This document shows, piece by piece, positions 43,042-52,997 of a DNA stretch of 64,000 bases; positions within the stretch are counted from its first letter, which is position 1; each line of letters begins with the position of its first letter. Origin of the DNA: Acrocarpospora macrocephala (GTDB lineage: Bacteria; Actinomycetota; Actinomycetes; Streptosporangiales; Streptosporangiaceae). Location: NCBI RefSeq assembly GCF_009687865.1, contig NZ_BLAE01000021.1, positions 62,001 to 126,000 of the forward strand, read 5' to 3'. The translations under genes were made by a program, and so were the position numbers. The notes below the pieces were generated by a model. The model made no database searches and was not told the origin of the DNA. It saw nothing but the letters and a program-made list of their open reading frames with translations.

Positions 43042-43472
43042 GCGCCCTCGACGCGTTTCTTCAGCCCTTTCAGAGCGGTGTCGATGATGACCTTCTCGGC
43101 CTTGCGCTTGATCATGCCGATCATCGGCACCTTGAGGTCCACCGCCAGCTCGTAGGTGACCTCGGTGCCGCCGCCCCGCTCGGCCAGGCGGTAGCTGCCG
43201 GTGAGGCCGGACACCATCCGGCCGCTGTCGACGATGTGCCAGCTGACGGCGGCGTCGTCCCAGTCGTAGGCCAGCGTGTACTCATCGCTGATCACGCCCG
43301 CGTCCAGGACGAACCTGACGGTCCGCGGCCGGCCCTCCGCGTCGTCGCTCAGGACCTGCGCCGACTTCACCTGGCCGGCCCATTGGGGGTACGCCGCGAA
43401 GTCGGCGATCACGGTCATGATCGTTGACGGGTCTGCGCCGATCGTGATGCTCGACGTGGTGCGATCAGCCAT
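43038..43472 (-). CDS. SRPBCC (START-like) family protein
   Basis: 144 residues of the polyketide cyclase/lipid-binding fold. It starts with SSITIGADPSTIMTVIADFA and YPQWAGQVKSAQVL, then LAYDWDDAAVSWHI, and closes with a long helix IGMIKRKAEKVIIDTALKGL. It probably binds a hydrophobic ligand. It overlaps the ArsA-like gene by ATGA and follows the metallophosphoesterase by 14 bp, consistent with one operon. Confidence 0.88.
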   Translation of the reverse strand: MADRTTSSITIGADPSTIMTVIADFAAYPQWAGQVKSAQVLSDDAEGRPRTVRFVLDAGVISDEYTLAYDWDDAAVSWHIVDSGRMVSGLTGSYRLAERGGGTEVTYELAVDLKVPMIGMIKRKAEKVIIDTALKGLKKRVEGA

Positions 43473-43486
43473 GGGCTAACCGTACT

Positions 43487-44254
43487 TCACCATTCGAGAG
43501 TGAACGGCGTCCCGCGACCCCGGAAATGCCCGACATTTACGCATTCGGTGCGGCCGATTCTGGTGCGGCGGGCCAGTGGCTGGTGCACGTGGCCGAACAG
43601 CGCGAACCTGGGCTGGATGCGGCGGATGGCGGCCAGGGTGGCCTCGCTGCCGCGTTCGAACCGCCGGGCGACGGTGTCGTACAGGAGCTCGGGGACGGCC
43701 GGGGGGATGTGGCTGCAGAGCACGTCCACGTGGCCGAGCGCGTCGACCTTGCGCGCATACTCCTCGTCGTCTATCTCGTACGGCGTGCGGTAAGTGGTGC
43801 GCAACCCGCCGCCGACGAACCCGAAGGTCAGCCCGCCGATCTCGGCCGTCTGGCCGTCCAGGATCTGGTGCCCCGGGCGGGCGTACTCCGTCCAGAGACC
43901 GGGCAGGTCCACGTTGCCGTAGGTGAGGTAGGCGGGGGTGGGCATGGCGGCGAATATCTCCGCGTACTGCGCCCGGACGGCGGTCTCGATGTGCTCGCGC
44001 GGGTCGCCGCCGCGCTCCGCCCACAGGGCGGCCGACAGGGCTCTGGCCTCGTCGAACTGCCCGGCCGTGCGCAGACCGACGTATTCGCTGGCCCGGGCCG
44101 CGCCGAACAGGTCGGGGAAGATGCCCTGCGAGTGGTCGGCGTAGTCGACGAACAGGAGCAGATCCCCCAGGCAGATCAGGGCGTCGGCGCCCTCGCCCGC
44201 GCGGGCCAGCGCGTCGGCCCGCCCGTGGACGTCGCTGACGACGTTGATCCGCAT
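43487..44254 (-). CDS. Calcineurin-like metallophosphoesterase
   Basis: A 255-residue phosphoesterase. Metal-binding motifs are INVVSDVHGRADAL (D-x-H), ICLGDLLLFVDYAD (GD), TYGNVDLPG (in place of GNHD), CSHIPPA and LFGHVHQPLA (GHxH). All are in the usual order. The ATG at 44252-44254 has AGGA eight bases upstream. It heads the minus-strand operon that runs to glk. The substrate is unknown. Confidence 0.88.
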   Translation of the reverse strand: MRINVVSDVHGRADALARAGEGADALICLGDLLLFVDYADHSQGIFPDLFGAARASEYVGLRTAGQFDEARALSAALWAERGGDPREHIETAVRAQYAEIFAAMPTPAYLTYGNVDLPGLWTEYARPGHQILDGQTAEIGGLTFGFVGGGLRTTYRTPYEIDDEEYARKVDALGHVDVLCSHIPPAVPELLYDTVARRFERGSEATLAAIRRIQPRFALFGHVHQPLARRTRIGRTECVNVGHFRGRGTPFTLEW

Positions 44255-44449
44255 GCCCGCAATCCTAACTAAACGCTTGGCTCCGGGCCTCGACCCGGCT
44301 TGGGCCTGCGCGTCGCAGCCATGATCCATATTCAGGCTGATAGCGTGAAATCGCCCGGATAACGCCTGGGTGACGGACCTACCAACGCGTAACTTCTCGG
44401 GGTAGCGTCCGGTGCAAAACTTACCCAGCGGTGTCCCAAAGGAGTGACC

Positions 44450-46197
<1,748 letters not shown>

Positions 46198-46198
<1 letters not shown>

Positions 46199-46600
46199 CG
46201 CCAGGAGACGCCAGAGCGACAGCCCAGGAGGAGACCGGCGAAGCGAGTAGCCATCTCGTTCCAGGTCCACTCACGTTCAATCCAAGCGCGGCCACGTTCG
46301 CCCACGGCCCGGCGGTGGCGGAATCTAGGAACAGGGCGGCAAAACAGGCGGCCACCTGGTTCCAGGCCCAGCCGCGTTCGATGAACTGCACGTCTCCTCA
46401 CGCCAGGAGACGCCAGAGCGACGGCCCAGGAGGAGACCAGCGAAGCGAGTGGCCACCTCGTTCCAGGTCCACTCACGTTCAATCCAAGCGCAGCCACGTT
46501 CGCCCACGGCCCGGCGGTGGCGGAATCTAGGAACAGGGCGGCAAACAGGCGGCCACCTGGTTCCAGGCCCAGCCGCGTTCGATGAACTGCACGTCTCCCG
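46198..46600. repeat. Two ~201-bp tandem copies derived from the pimB 3' end
   Basis: ACGCCAGGAGACGCCAGAGC recurs at 46198 and 46400, and a close variant at 46601 is the real gene end, giving 202- and 201-bp periods. On the minus strand each copy encodes relics of the PimB' C-terminus twice over: GERGRAWIEREWTWNEMATR-like and FIERGWAWNQVAACFAALFL-like, against the gene's GERGRAWIEREWTWNQVAAR. So each unit is itself two diverged half-copies. The array fills the whole gap between the convergent fadD and pimB genes. Confidence 0.9.
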
Positions 46601-46603
46601 ACG

Positions 46604-47728
46604 TCAGGAGACGCCAGAGCGGCGATCCAGGAGCAGGGTGGCGAAACGGGCGGCCACCTGGTTCCAGGTCCATTCGCGTTCGATCCAGGCGCGGCCGCGT
46701 TCGCCCATGGCGCGGGCGGTGGCGGGGTCCTGGAGCAGGGTGAGCAGGGCGGTGGCGATGGCGTGGGGTTCGGTGCCGTCGACGACGAGGCCGGTCTCGC
46801 CGTGGCGGACGGCGTCGGGGGCGCCGCCGGAGGAGCCGGCCACCACGGGGAGGCCGGTGGCGGAGGCTTCCAGGTAGACGATGCCCAGGCCTTCGACGTC
46901 GATGCCCGCCAGGCGGGTGCGGCAGGGCATGGCGAAGACGTCGCCGGCGTCGTAATGAGCGGGCAGCGCGGACCAGGGCACGGCTCCGGTGATGACGACG
47001 CTGTCGCGGTGCCCGGCGGCGGCGCGATCCAGGGATTTGCGGGCGGGGCCGCCGCCGACGAGCAGCAGGGCGGCGTCCGGGACCCGGGCCAGGACGTGGG
47101 GCCAGGCTTTGATCAGCATGTCCTGGCCCTTGCGCGGGACCAGGCGGGAGACGCACACCACCACCGGGCGGCCGGTCAGGCCGAGGTTCGCCCGGACCTG
47201 GGCGCCACCCGCCCCCGGGCGGAACAGGGCGGTGTCGACGCCGGGCGCCAGCCGCACCAGCTTGGCCGCGGGGATCTGCGTGCTGAGCCGCGCCCGGGTG
47301 TACGCCCCCAGGTAGGTGACGATGTCGGCATGCTCGCCGATCCGGCGCAGGAGATCACGGGCGATCGGCAGCCGCGCCCAGGACGCCTCATGCCCATGCG
47401 TCAGCATGATCACCCGCTCGGCTCCAGCGGCCCGGAGCGCGGGACTGAGCAGGCCCAGCGGGGCGGCTGCCCCGAACACCACCGTGGTCCCCGGCTCCAC
47501 CAGCCGCGCCGCCCGCCGCGCCACATCCCGGGTCGGCAACATCAACTTCCCCGGATGCCGCACCACCTCGTACGGCTGCCGCGCGTCGAACTCCCCATCC
47601 CCCGCCCACCGCGGCGCGTACACCACCACCGAGCCAGGCGGCCGCCGAGACGCGAGCGCGTGCACAAACGACTGAATACCCCCGGGCCGCGGCGGAAAGT
47701 CATTAGTGACAATCAGCGTCCGACCCAC
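46604..47728 (-). CDS. pimB: GT4 mannosyltransferase, PimB'-like
   Basis: About 374 residues from the GTG at 47726-47728. GT-B fold: RTLIVTNDFPPRPGGIQSFV at the N-terminus, MLTHGHEASWARLPIARDLL, LAPGVDTALFRPG, VCVSRLVPRKGQDMLIKAWP, FAMPCRTRLAGIDVEGLGIV (E-x7-E region) and SSGGAPDAVRHGETGLVV. These match PimB', which adds the second mannose to phosphatidylinositol monomannoside. The frame stays open for 112 codons upstream through a tandem repeat, so the start is uncertain. Both gene ends are bordered by tandem copies of themselves. Confidence 0.88.
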   Translation of the reverse strand: MGRTLIVTNDFPPRPGGIQSFVHALASRRPPGSVVVYAPRWAGDGEFDARQPYEVVRHPGKLMLPTRDVARRAARLVEPGTTVVFGAAAPLGLLSPALRAAGAERVIMLTHGHEASWARLPIARDLLRRIGEHADIVTYLGAYTRARLSTQIPAAKLVRLAPGVDTALFRPGAGGAQVRANLGLTGRPVVVCVSRLVPRKGQDMLIKAWPHVLARVPDAALLLVGGGPARKSLDRAAAGHRDSVVITGAVPWSALPAHYDAGDVFAMPCRTRLAGIDVEGLGIVYLEASATGLPVVAGSSGGAPDAVRHGETGLVVDGTEPHAIATALLTLLQDPATARAMGERGRAWIEREWTWNQVAARFATLLLDRRSGVS

Positions 47729-48079
47729 GCGGACCCCCGTCCAGCAGCGGCGGGTGAAGGGCAGGGGCGCGGTCCAGCCCACGCGAGCACCCGTCCGATG
47801 GCGGCAGGTGAAGGGCAGAGGCTCCAAGACGGCCCCACCCACGCGGCCTCCCATCCGATCGCGGCAGGTAAAGGGCGAAAGCGCGGCCCTGCCGACGCGG
47901 GCACCCATCCGATGGCGGCAGGTGAAGGGCAGAGGCTCCAAGACGGCCCGGCCCACGTGGGCACCCGTCCGATGGAGGCAGGTGAAGGGCAGGGGCGCGG
48001 CCCAACCCACCCGGACTCCCATCTGATGGCGGCGGGTGAAGGGCAGAGGCGCGGTTCGGCCCACGTGGGCCCCCGTCCT
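47729..48079. repeat. Alternating 54/60-bp tandem repeat at the pimB 5' end
   Basis: Units start at 48022, 47968, 47908, 47854, 47794 and 47740 on the minus strand, so the period alternates 54, 60, 54, 60, 54 bp, with a further partial unit near 48079. Each unit reads like TGARVGWTAPLPFTRRCW or MGARVGRAALSPFTCRDR, and the last one runs into TGVRVGRTLIV, the real start of pimB. The units are in frame with pimB, so a product with up to ~112 extra residues is formally possible. Confidence 0.88.
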
Positions 48080-48095
48080 GTGCCCTTGGCCGGGG

Positions 48096-49349
48096 TCACG
48101 GTTCCTTGACGCTGTTCAGGAGGGCCCAGGAGCGCGCCATGGCGATGCGCTGGGGAGCCGTTGGGTGCGAGACGTAGAGCACATATTCCAGGATGTCCGG
48201 GGACAGGTCGGAGATGTTTCTGGTGGCCAGGCGTTTCTGCATGGCGGTGAAGGTGACGGGGTCCCGGGTGAGTTCCAGGGCGTGGGCGTCGGCGCGGGCC
48301 TCGATGTGTCTGCTCACCAGGTTTTGCGCGGGTCCGGATAGGAACGTGCCGAGGGAGATGAGCCCGACCAGCAGGCCGACCGCCCGGGGATCCCCGAGGG
48401 CGGGAACCTCCGTCCGGCGGCGCAGGCCCTGGGCCACGAGGAACAGCAGGCAGGTGCCGAGGGCGGCCCCGAGGCCTCCGACGAGCGTGCCGTAGAGGAC
48501 GTCACCGTTCTTGGCGTGGCCGAGCTCGTGGGCGACGATCAGCTCGGTCTCCTTCGCGGGTTCCTTGAGCAGGTTGTCGTACACCACGATCCTGCGCGTC
48601 GCCCCGAACCCGGACACGTACGCGTTGAGCGCGGTGGTCCGCCGGGACGCGTCCGCGACCAGCACATCGTTCACCGGAACGCCGTCCCGCTCCGCCATGG
48701 CGAGCAGATCGGTGCGCAGCTGCCCGGCGGGGAGCGGCGCGAAGTCGTTGAACACGGGCTCGACCAGCACCGGATACGCGAACGACAACCCGACGGTGAG
48801 CACGAAGGCGCCCGCCGAGGCCGGAATCCACCAGCGCCTGGGCCACTTCCTGGCCAGCGCCACCACCACGAGAATCATGATCGCCGAGAGCGCCACCTGC
48901 AGACCGAAGTTCTTGAGCCGGTCCCCCGTCCAGGCCGCCCACGTCTGGGTGGACAGGCCATACTCCCGGAGAACGGTCTCGGCCCACATGCCGAGCGGCC
49001 ATTTCAGCGCCAGTGAGACGCCGTAGACGGCGACCACCCCGCTCAGGACCCGCACCCACCACGGGCCTCTGAGCCGGGCCAGCGCCCGGGTGCCGAACGG
49101 CGTGAGCACCAGCACGCCCGCCACCAGCAGCGTCACGCCCAGCGACAGGTAGGACGGCACGCTGGTCGCCGCGTCGAAAGCCTGAGCGCGGGCGATCTCC
49201 TGGGCACTGAAGTCCCGCGCCGGATCCGGCTCCGCCGCGGGCGCGCCGGAGAGCACCTGCCACGGCGTCGTCACCGCGACCACCGCGATCAGCAGGACGC
49301 CCAGCCCCGCCAGCGCGAAGGCCGCCCCCCGCGTCCCCGACCGTTCCAC
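48096..49349 (-). CDS. M48-family membrane metalloprotease (Ste24-like)
   Basis: About 417 residues with several membrane helices before the protease domain (peptidase_M48_N-like). The zinc motif is in LIVAHELGHAKNGDVL (HExxH), and the third ligand Glu is in HIEARADAHALEL. The segment VYDNLLKEPAKETE and the terminal SHPTAPQRIAMAR are typical of CAAX prenyl protease 1-like enzymes. The GTG at 49347-49349 follows GGGGGAGG by seven bases. It probably acts in membrane protein quality control; the substrate is not known. Confidence 0.9.
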   Translation of the reverse strand: MERSGTRGAAFALAGLGVLLIAVVAVTTPWQVLSGAPAAEPDPARDFSAQEIARAQAFDAATSVPSYLSLGVTLLVAGVLVLTPFGTRALARLRGPWWVRVLSGVVAVYGVSLALKWPLGMWAETVLREYGLSTQTWAAWTGDRLKNFGLQVALSAIMILVVVALARKWPRRWWIPASAGAFVLTVGLSFAYPVLVEPVFNDFAPLPAGQLRTDLLAMAERDGVPVNDVLVADASRRTTALNAYVSGFGATRRIVVYDNLLKEPAKETELIVAHELGHAKNGDVLYGTLVGGLGAALGTCLLFLVAQGLRRRTEVPALGDPRAVGLLVGLISLGTFLSGPAQNLVSRHIEARADAHALELTRDPVTFTAMQKRLATRNISDLSPDILEYVLYVSHPTAPQRIAMARSWALLNSVKEP

Positions 49350-49381
49350 CGGCCACCTCCCCCGACTCGCAGACCTTCGTA

Positions 49382-50212
49382 TCACACCGGCCCGACAAGC
49401 TGCCGCCGCACGTACTGACGCCAGCCCTTGGTGAAATCCCCCATGTTCCCCCCAAGGGTGCGTGCCATCGCGGTGTCCGGATCGCCGTCCCGCGCGGCCC
49501 GGTAGAGCGCCACCAGCCGTTCCGCCCCGTAACGCTCGGCGATGTAACGGCATGCCAGCCAGGCTTCCTCGTACACCTGCGCGATCCGCGCGGAACCGGC
49601 CTCGAAGGCGTCGCGGCCCGGCAGCTCCCGGGGCAGGACACCGGCGCGCACTTCCTCGGCCAGTTCGGCCGCGGCCACGCGCGGCGAGAGCCCGCTGTCC
49701 AGATATCCGACATAGTCAGCGAATCCCTCCACCAGCCACATCGGCATATCCCCGCTCGTCGCCGCCCCTGTCGCGACATGGGTGAGCTCGTGGGCCAGCA
49801 CGACCCGCCGCCCCACCTCGGAGAGCCGCCCGAACCCCTCCGGCTCGATGATCACGTGATCCACGTCCGCCAGCGCGGCCATCCCTCGTACTCCGGCGGG
49901 TTCGGCCAGCACCGCCGCGTCCTGCGTCGATCGCGGCACCAGGACCACCGCCTCCGCTACCTTCCACACCCGGTTGACCGCCCGGCGGGCCCGCTCGACC
50001 TCCTCCGCGAGCGCCGCCGCACCGGGGGCGCCCCGCGCGATCAGCAGCAGCGATCCGCCCGTGCGAATAATCGTGGCGTCCGTCCAGAACCGGGGATGTT
50101 CGCGGGCGATCGCGCGGGCCTGGACGAGCAGGTCGTCGGGGGGCGCGGCGGCGGACGCCGTCAGCAGGGCCGCCAGCAGGGCGGCGGTCAGCCGTACACG
50201 CATGGCAGGCAT
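49382..50212 (-). CDS. Secreted gluzincin-like metallopeptidase
   Basis: About 276 residues with a signal peptide (RVRLTAALLAALLTASAAAP) and a zinc motif in VVLAHELTHVATGAATSGDM (HExxH), with the downstream Glu in WLVEGFADYVGYL. This resembles peptidase MA-like/DUF-type zinc peptidases of actinomycetes. Start choice is uncertain. The first codons are duplicated (MPPMRVRLTSA, then MPAMRVRLTAA, 48 bp apart), and starts at 50260, 50212 or 50203 are possible. I prefer 50212. Confidence 0.8.
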   Translation of the reverse strand: MPAMRVRLTAALLAALLTASAAAPPDDLLVQARAIAREHPRFWTDATIIRTGGSLLLIARGAPGAAALAEEVERARRAVNRVWKVAEAVVLVPRSTQDAAVLAEPAGVRGMAALADVDHVIIEPEGFGRLSEVGRRVVLAHELTHVATGAATSGDMPMWLVEGFADYVGYLDSGLSPRVAAAELAEEVRAGVLPRELPGRDAFEAGSARIAQVYEEAWLACRYIAERYGAERLVALYRAARDGDPDTAMARTLGGNMGDFTKGWRQYVRRQLVGPV

Positions 50213-50289
50213 TGATCCAGCCGAATCGGCAGACGTCAGCCGTACGCGCATGGGAGGCATGCTATGCGCGGCCAGGACCTGGGACGGCT

Positions 50290-50315
50290 CCGCCCAGCTC
50301 TGGGGAGCTGGGCGG
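50290..50315. terminator. Hairpin downstream of the 50495-50929 gene
   Basis: CCGCCCAGCTC-TGGG-GAGCTGGGCGG forms a perfect 11-bp stem with a 4-base loop. It lies in the 282-bp gap between two minus-strand genes, where it can end transcription of the upstream one. The rest of that gap shows nothing I recognise. Confidence 0.65.
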
Positions 50316-50494
50316 CTGTCCGCTACGCGACGATTCCGCGGGTCATCCGGGGACGCGGTGGTCCGGCAAAGGCGGCGCCTATCCGCGGTCGGCCAGTGCG
50401 GCGGCGGTCCCGACGAATCCGAAACGGTTCCTGATCATGCTGAGCGGAGGTTCCTTCGTCACCGATCGCCTCCTTCGGTCACAGGGTTATTCGG

Positions 50495-50929
50495 TTAGGG
50501 CACGACCACGTGGAAGGGGACATCGTGGGCGCCGCCGGTGGTGTAGCCGGTGCCGACGAAGACATGGCGTCCAGTGCCGCACGCGGTGTTGCCGGAGTAG
50601 ACCAGGACGGTGGCGCTCCAAGGGGCGCCCCACATCTTGGTGGCGACCGGGATCGTCTTGGTGGCGTCGATGTTGGGCTCGAGGTAGACGCAGTACTGAC
50701 CGGTGGCGATCCTTCGTACGGCGGTGACGCCGGTGGAGCGCACCACGGCGCCGTTGGCCTTGACGACGGCCGCGGCGGTGGCGTGGGGAGTGATGGCTCC
50801 CCCGATCGTGGCGCGGACGGTGGTCTTGGGGGTGCTGTCTCCCCCGATCGCGGCGTTGGCGGCGACGCCCGCGCCGATGCCCAGAGCGGTGGCGGCGGTC
50901 AGCATGAGGACGGTGGTCTTGTTCGGCAT
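50495..50929 (-). CDS. Secreted hypothetical protein
   Basis: 144 residues with a signal peptide (MPNKTTVLMLTAATALGIGA, cleavage near ANAA). The mature domain is rich in Thr/Ala/Val, with two cysteines in GQYCVYLEP and GNTACGTGRHV that may form a disulfide. It looks like a small beta-rich exported domain. AGGAGG lies six bases before the ATG. I do not recognise the family. Confidence 0.75.
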   Translation of the reverse strand: MPNKTTVLMLTAATALGIGAGVAANAAIGGDSTPKTTVRATIGGAITPHATAAAVVKANGAVVRSTGVTAVRRIATGQYCVYLEPNIDATKTIPVATKMWGAPWSATVLVYSGNTACGTGRHVFVGTGYTTGGAHDVPFHVVVP

Positions 50930-51284
50930 GACGATCCTCCTGATGTGGGGGACGACCGGCCCGGCCAGACGACATTGGACCGATCCAGTTCACTACTCAG
51001 AATAATCAGTCGACTACTCTCAGTAACACTACCCGAATGGTGAGGCGACCGTCGCCCTACCTTGCTCGCCATTCGCCCTGCTCAGGAGGTTAAGAACTAC
51101 TCGCCGTCAAAAAGATCAAGGATCATGGGTGGCCCTCTCACCGACTCTTCGCTTCCTTGCTGGGTCGGCCCAGCGACGCCCGGACTCGGGCCGATCACTC
51201 AGGACGGCAGGGCGATGGATGCTGCTTCACAGCGACCGCGCCCCGCTACCGGACCCGTCTCGCGTCCCACCGGAAACGGACGCG
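50930..51284. other. 355-bp gap without a recognisable gene
   Basis: Upstream region of the 50495-50929 gene and downstream region of the oxidoreductase gene. AT-richer sequence around 50990-51060 could hold the promoter of the secreted protein. I see no tRNA, conserved RNA or repeat here; the open frames crossing it on the plus strand lack family motifs. Confidence 0.5.
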
Positions 51285-52277
51285 TTACGGGAGGACGACG
51301 ATGCGCCCGCAGGGGCGGTGCGGCTCGGCGCCTTCTTGGAGGCGGTGGGATCGGGCGGCCTCGGTGAGCGGCAGCCGTGTCCCGATTCGGGAGACCAGGG
51401 TGCCGCGAGCCAGGAGATGATTGATCGCCGTAGCCGCCGCGGCGAGTTCAGCTACGGTGGCGTTGCTGATCACAAAGCCCCGGAGGCTGGCGTTGCGCGT
51501 GTAGAGCTGTCCGACCGGCAGCACAGGGGTGGCGCCGAGACCAGCCAGGATGATCATCCGGCCACCGTGGGCGAGCAGCGGGACGGTCTGCTCCAGGTGG
51601 TGCTGGCCGGCGGAGTCCCAGAACACGTCCACCCCGCCGGGAGCGAGTTTGGCGATCTTCACGTACATATCCGGGTCGTGGTAGTCGACGACTTCGTCGG
51701 CGCCGCACCGCCGGCACCAGTCGAAGTCGTCCGGGCGTGCGGTCGCGACGACCCGCGCCCCCGCGGCCGCGGCGAGTTGAACGGCGGCGGTGCCGACCCC
51801 GCCGCCCGCACCGGTCACGACGACCGTCTCCCCGACCCGCAGGCCCGCCTCCTTGAACAGGCCGATGTACGCGGTGGCGGCGGTGTGCAGGGAGGCGACC
51901 GCGTTCTCCGGATCAACGCCGCCGGGCAGGAGGTAGAGCCGGTCTGCGGGCACGGCGGCGTACTCGGAGAAGGACCCCTGGCGACCGTCGAACCCCAGGC
52001 TGTTGCACCACACCGTGTCGCCGGGAGCGAACCCCGTCGCCGCCGTGACCACGGTCCCCACCAGGTCACGGCCGATGATGAACGGGTACGGCAGGCGTGT
52101 CCGGTAGGCGCCGGAACGGACGAAGGTGTCGACGTGGTTGACCGCGAGTGCCCGCACCTTCACCAGCACCTCCGACGAGCCGAGCTCGGGCACCTGGAAC
52201 CGGCCGATCCGTATCTCGTCCGCCGAGCCGGGTCGCGTGATGTACGCCGCGGTCATGGTCTCCTGGTCGCTCGTCAT
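51285..52277 (-). CDS. Quinone oxidoreductase-like MDR protein
   Basis: A 330-residue medium-chain dehydrogenase/reductase. The N-terminal GroES-like domain has VLVKVRALAVNHVDTFVRSG and IIGRDLVGTVV. The Rossmann domain has VVVTGAGGGVGTAAVQLAAA. The zinc-ligand cysteines of alcohol dehydrogenases are absent, so it groups with NADPH:quinone reductases. It overlaps the upstream flavin-type gene by ATGA, forming a two-gene operon. Confidence 0.88.
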   Translation of the reverse strand: MTSDQETMTAAYITRPGSADEIRIGRFQVPELGSSEVLVKVRALAVNHVDTFVRSGAYRTRLPYPFIIGRDLVGTVVTAATGFAPGDTVWCNSLGFDGRQGSFSEYAAVPADRLYLLPGGVDPENAVASLHTAATAYIGLFKEAGLRVGETVVVTGAGGGVGTAAVQLAAAAGARVVATARPDDFDWCRRCGADEVVDYHDPDMYVKIAKLAPGGVDVFWDSAGQHHLEQTVPLLAHGGRMIILAGLGATPVLPVGQLYTRNASLRGFVISNATVAELAAAATAINHLLARGTLVSRIGTRLPLTEAARSHRLQEGAEPHRPCGRIVVLP

Positions 52278-52741
52278 TCCTCTTCCAGGTCAGCGAGGTA
52301 CGTACGCGCCCACGCCTGCCTGAGATCACCCTCGTCGGCGCCGCCGAAGGTGTAGGCCGGAGACAAGATCGGCAGCGCCCTCTCCACGTGCACCAGAATC
52401 GCGCGAATGGCGGGATAGCCGGGACCGTTCAGGTCGAGCAGCCACGCGTGCAGCCACTCGTACACAGGATCGCCAGGCTCGCGGAACTCCGCGGTGCCCT
52501 TGAACCGGTAGCCCCGCCTGCGGAGAAAGTCGATCGAGTTGATCTCGATACGCGGATCGCGTTCGAGGTTGCCGACCGTGTTCGGGGACGCGATGTCCAT
52601 GAAGGCGATGTGCTCATCGTCGTAAACCCGCATCGATCCCTTCGGCGAGAGATTCGGCGAGCCATCGGAACACACGGTGGCCACAAAGGACAAGCGCGAG
52701 TTCTCCACGATCAGGCGCATATCATCATCGATTGTCTTCAT
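52274..52741 (-). CDS. Pyridoxamine 5'-phosphate oxidase-family flavoprotein
   Basis: About 155 residues of the FMN-binding split barrel. Typical segments are LSFVATVCSDGSPNLSPKGS, HIAFMDIASPNTVGNLERDP and RYRF-type KGTAEF. It probably binds FMN or F420, with a redox or detoxification role suggested by the linked quinone reductase gene. Two adjacent ATGs are available (52741 and 52744). I use 52741, which has GAAGG about seven bases upstream. Confidence 0.82.
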   Translation of the reverse strand: MKTIDDDMRLIVENSRLSFVATVCSDGSPNLSPKGSMRVYDDEHIAFMDIASPNTVGNLERDPRIEINSIDFLRRRGYRFKGTAEFREPGDPVYEWLHAWLLDLNGPGYPAIRAILVHVERALPILSPAYTFGGADEGDLRQAWARTYLADLEEE

Positions 52742-52997
52742 CATCTCCCCTTCAGTGAGGCCCAAGCTTCGCCCTCAGGGAGGAGGTCAGGTTCCACACT
52801 TCCCGCGCAGGTCACGCCTTGATCGGTCGGATGACGAACGATCACCCACACCGGTTACCTGCCCAGCTCAGCTCTCCATCAAGCCAACGCGGCCGCCCGC
52901 CAGGTCGCGCTCACCCTGCTGCCGCCTCCGCTCGCACCAAATGGATCAGACCGTTCTTTCCCGCGCGAATTCCCCCTGCGCGGAGCACCATGGACGG

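Noticed and set aside
48022-48064. PimB' start at the far end of the in-frame repeat
   Set aside because: The family begins at the VTNDFPP region. The upstream codons are tandem repeats of the start region rather than a domain, so I kept the GTG at 47728.
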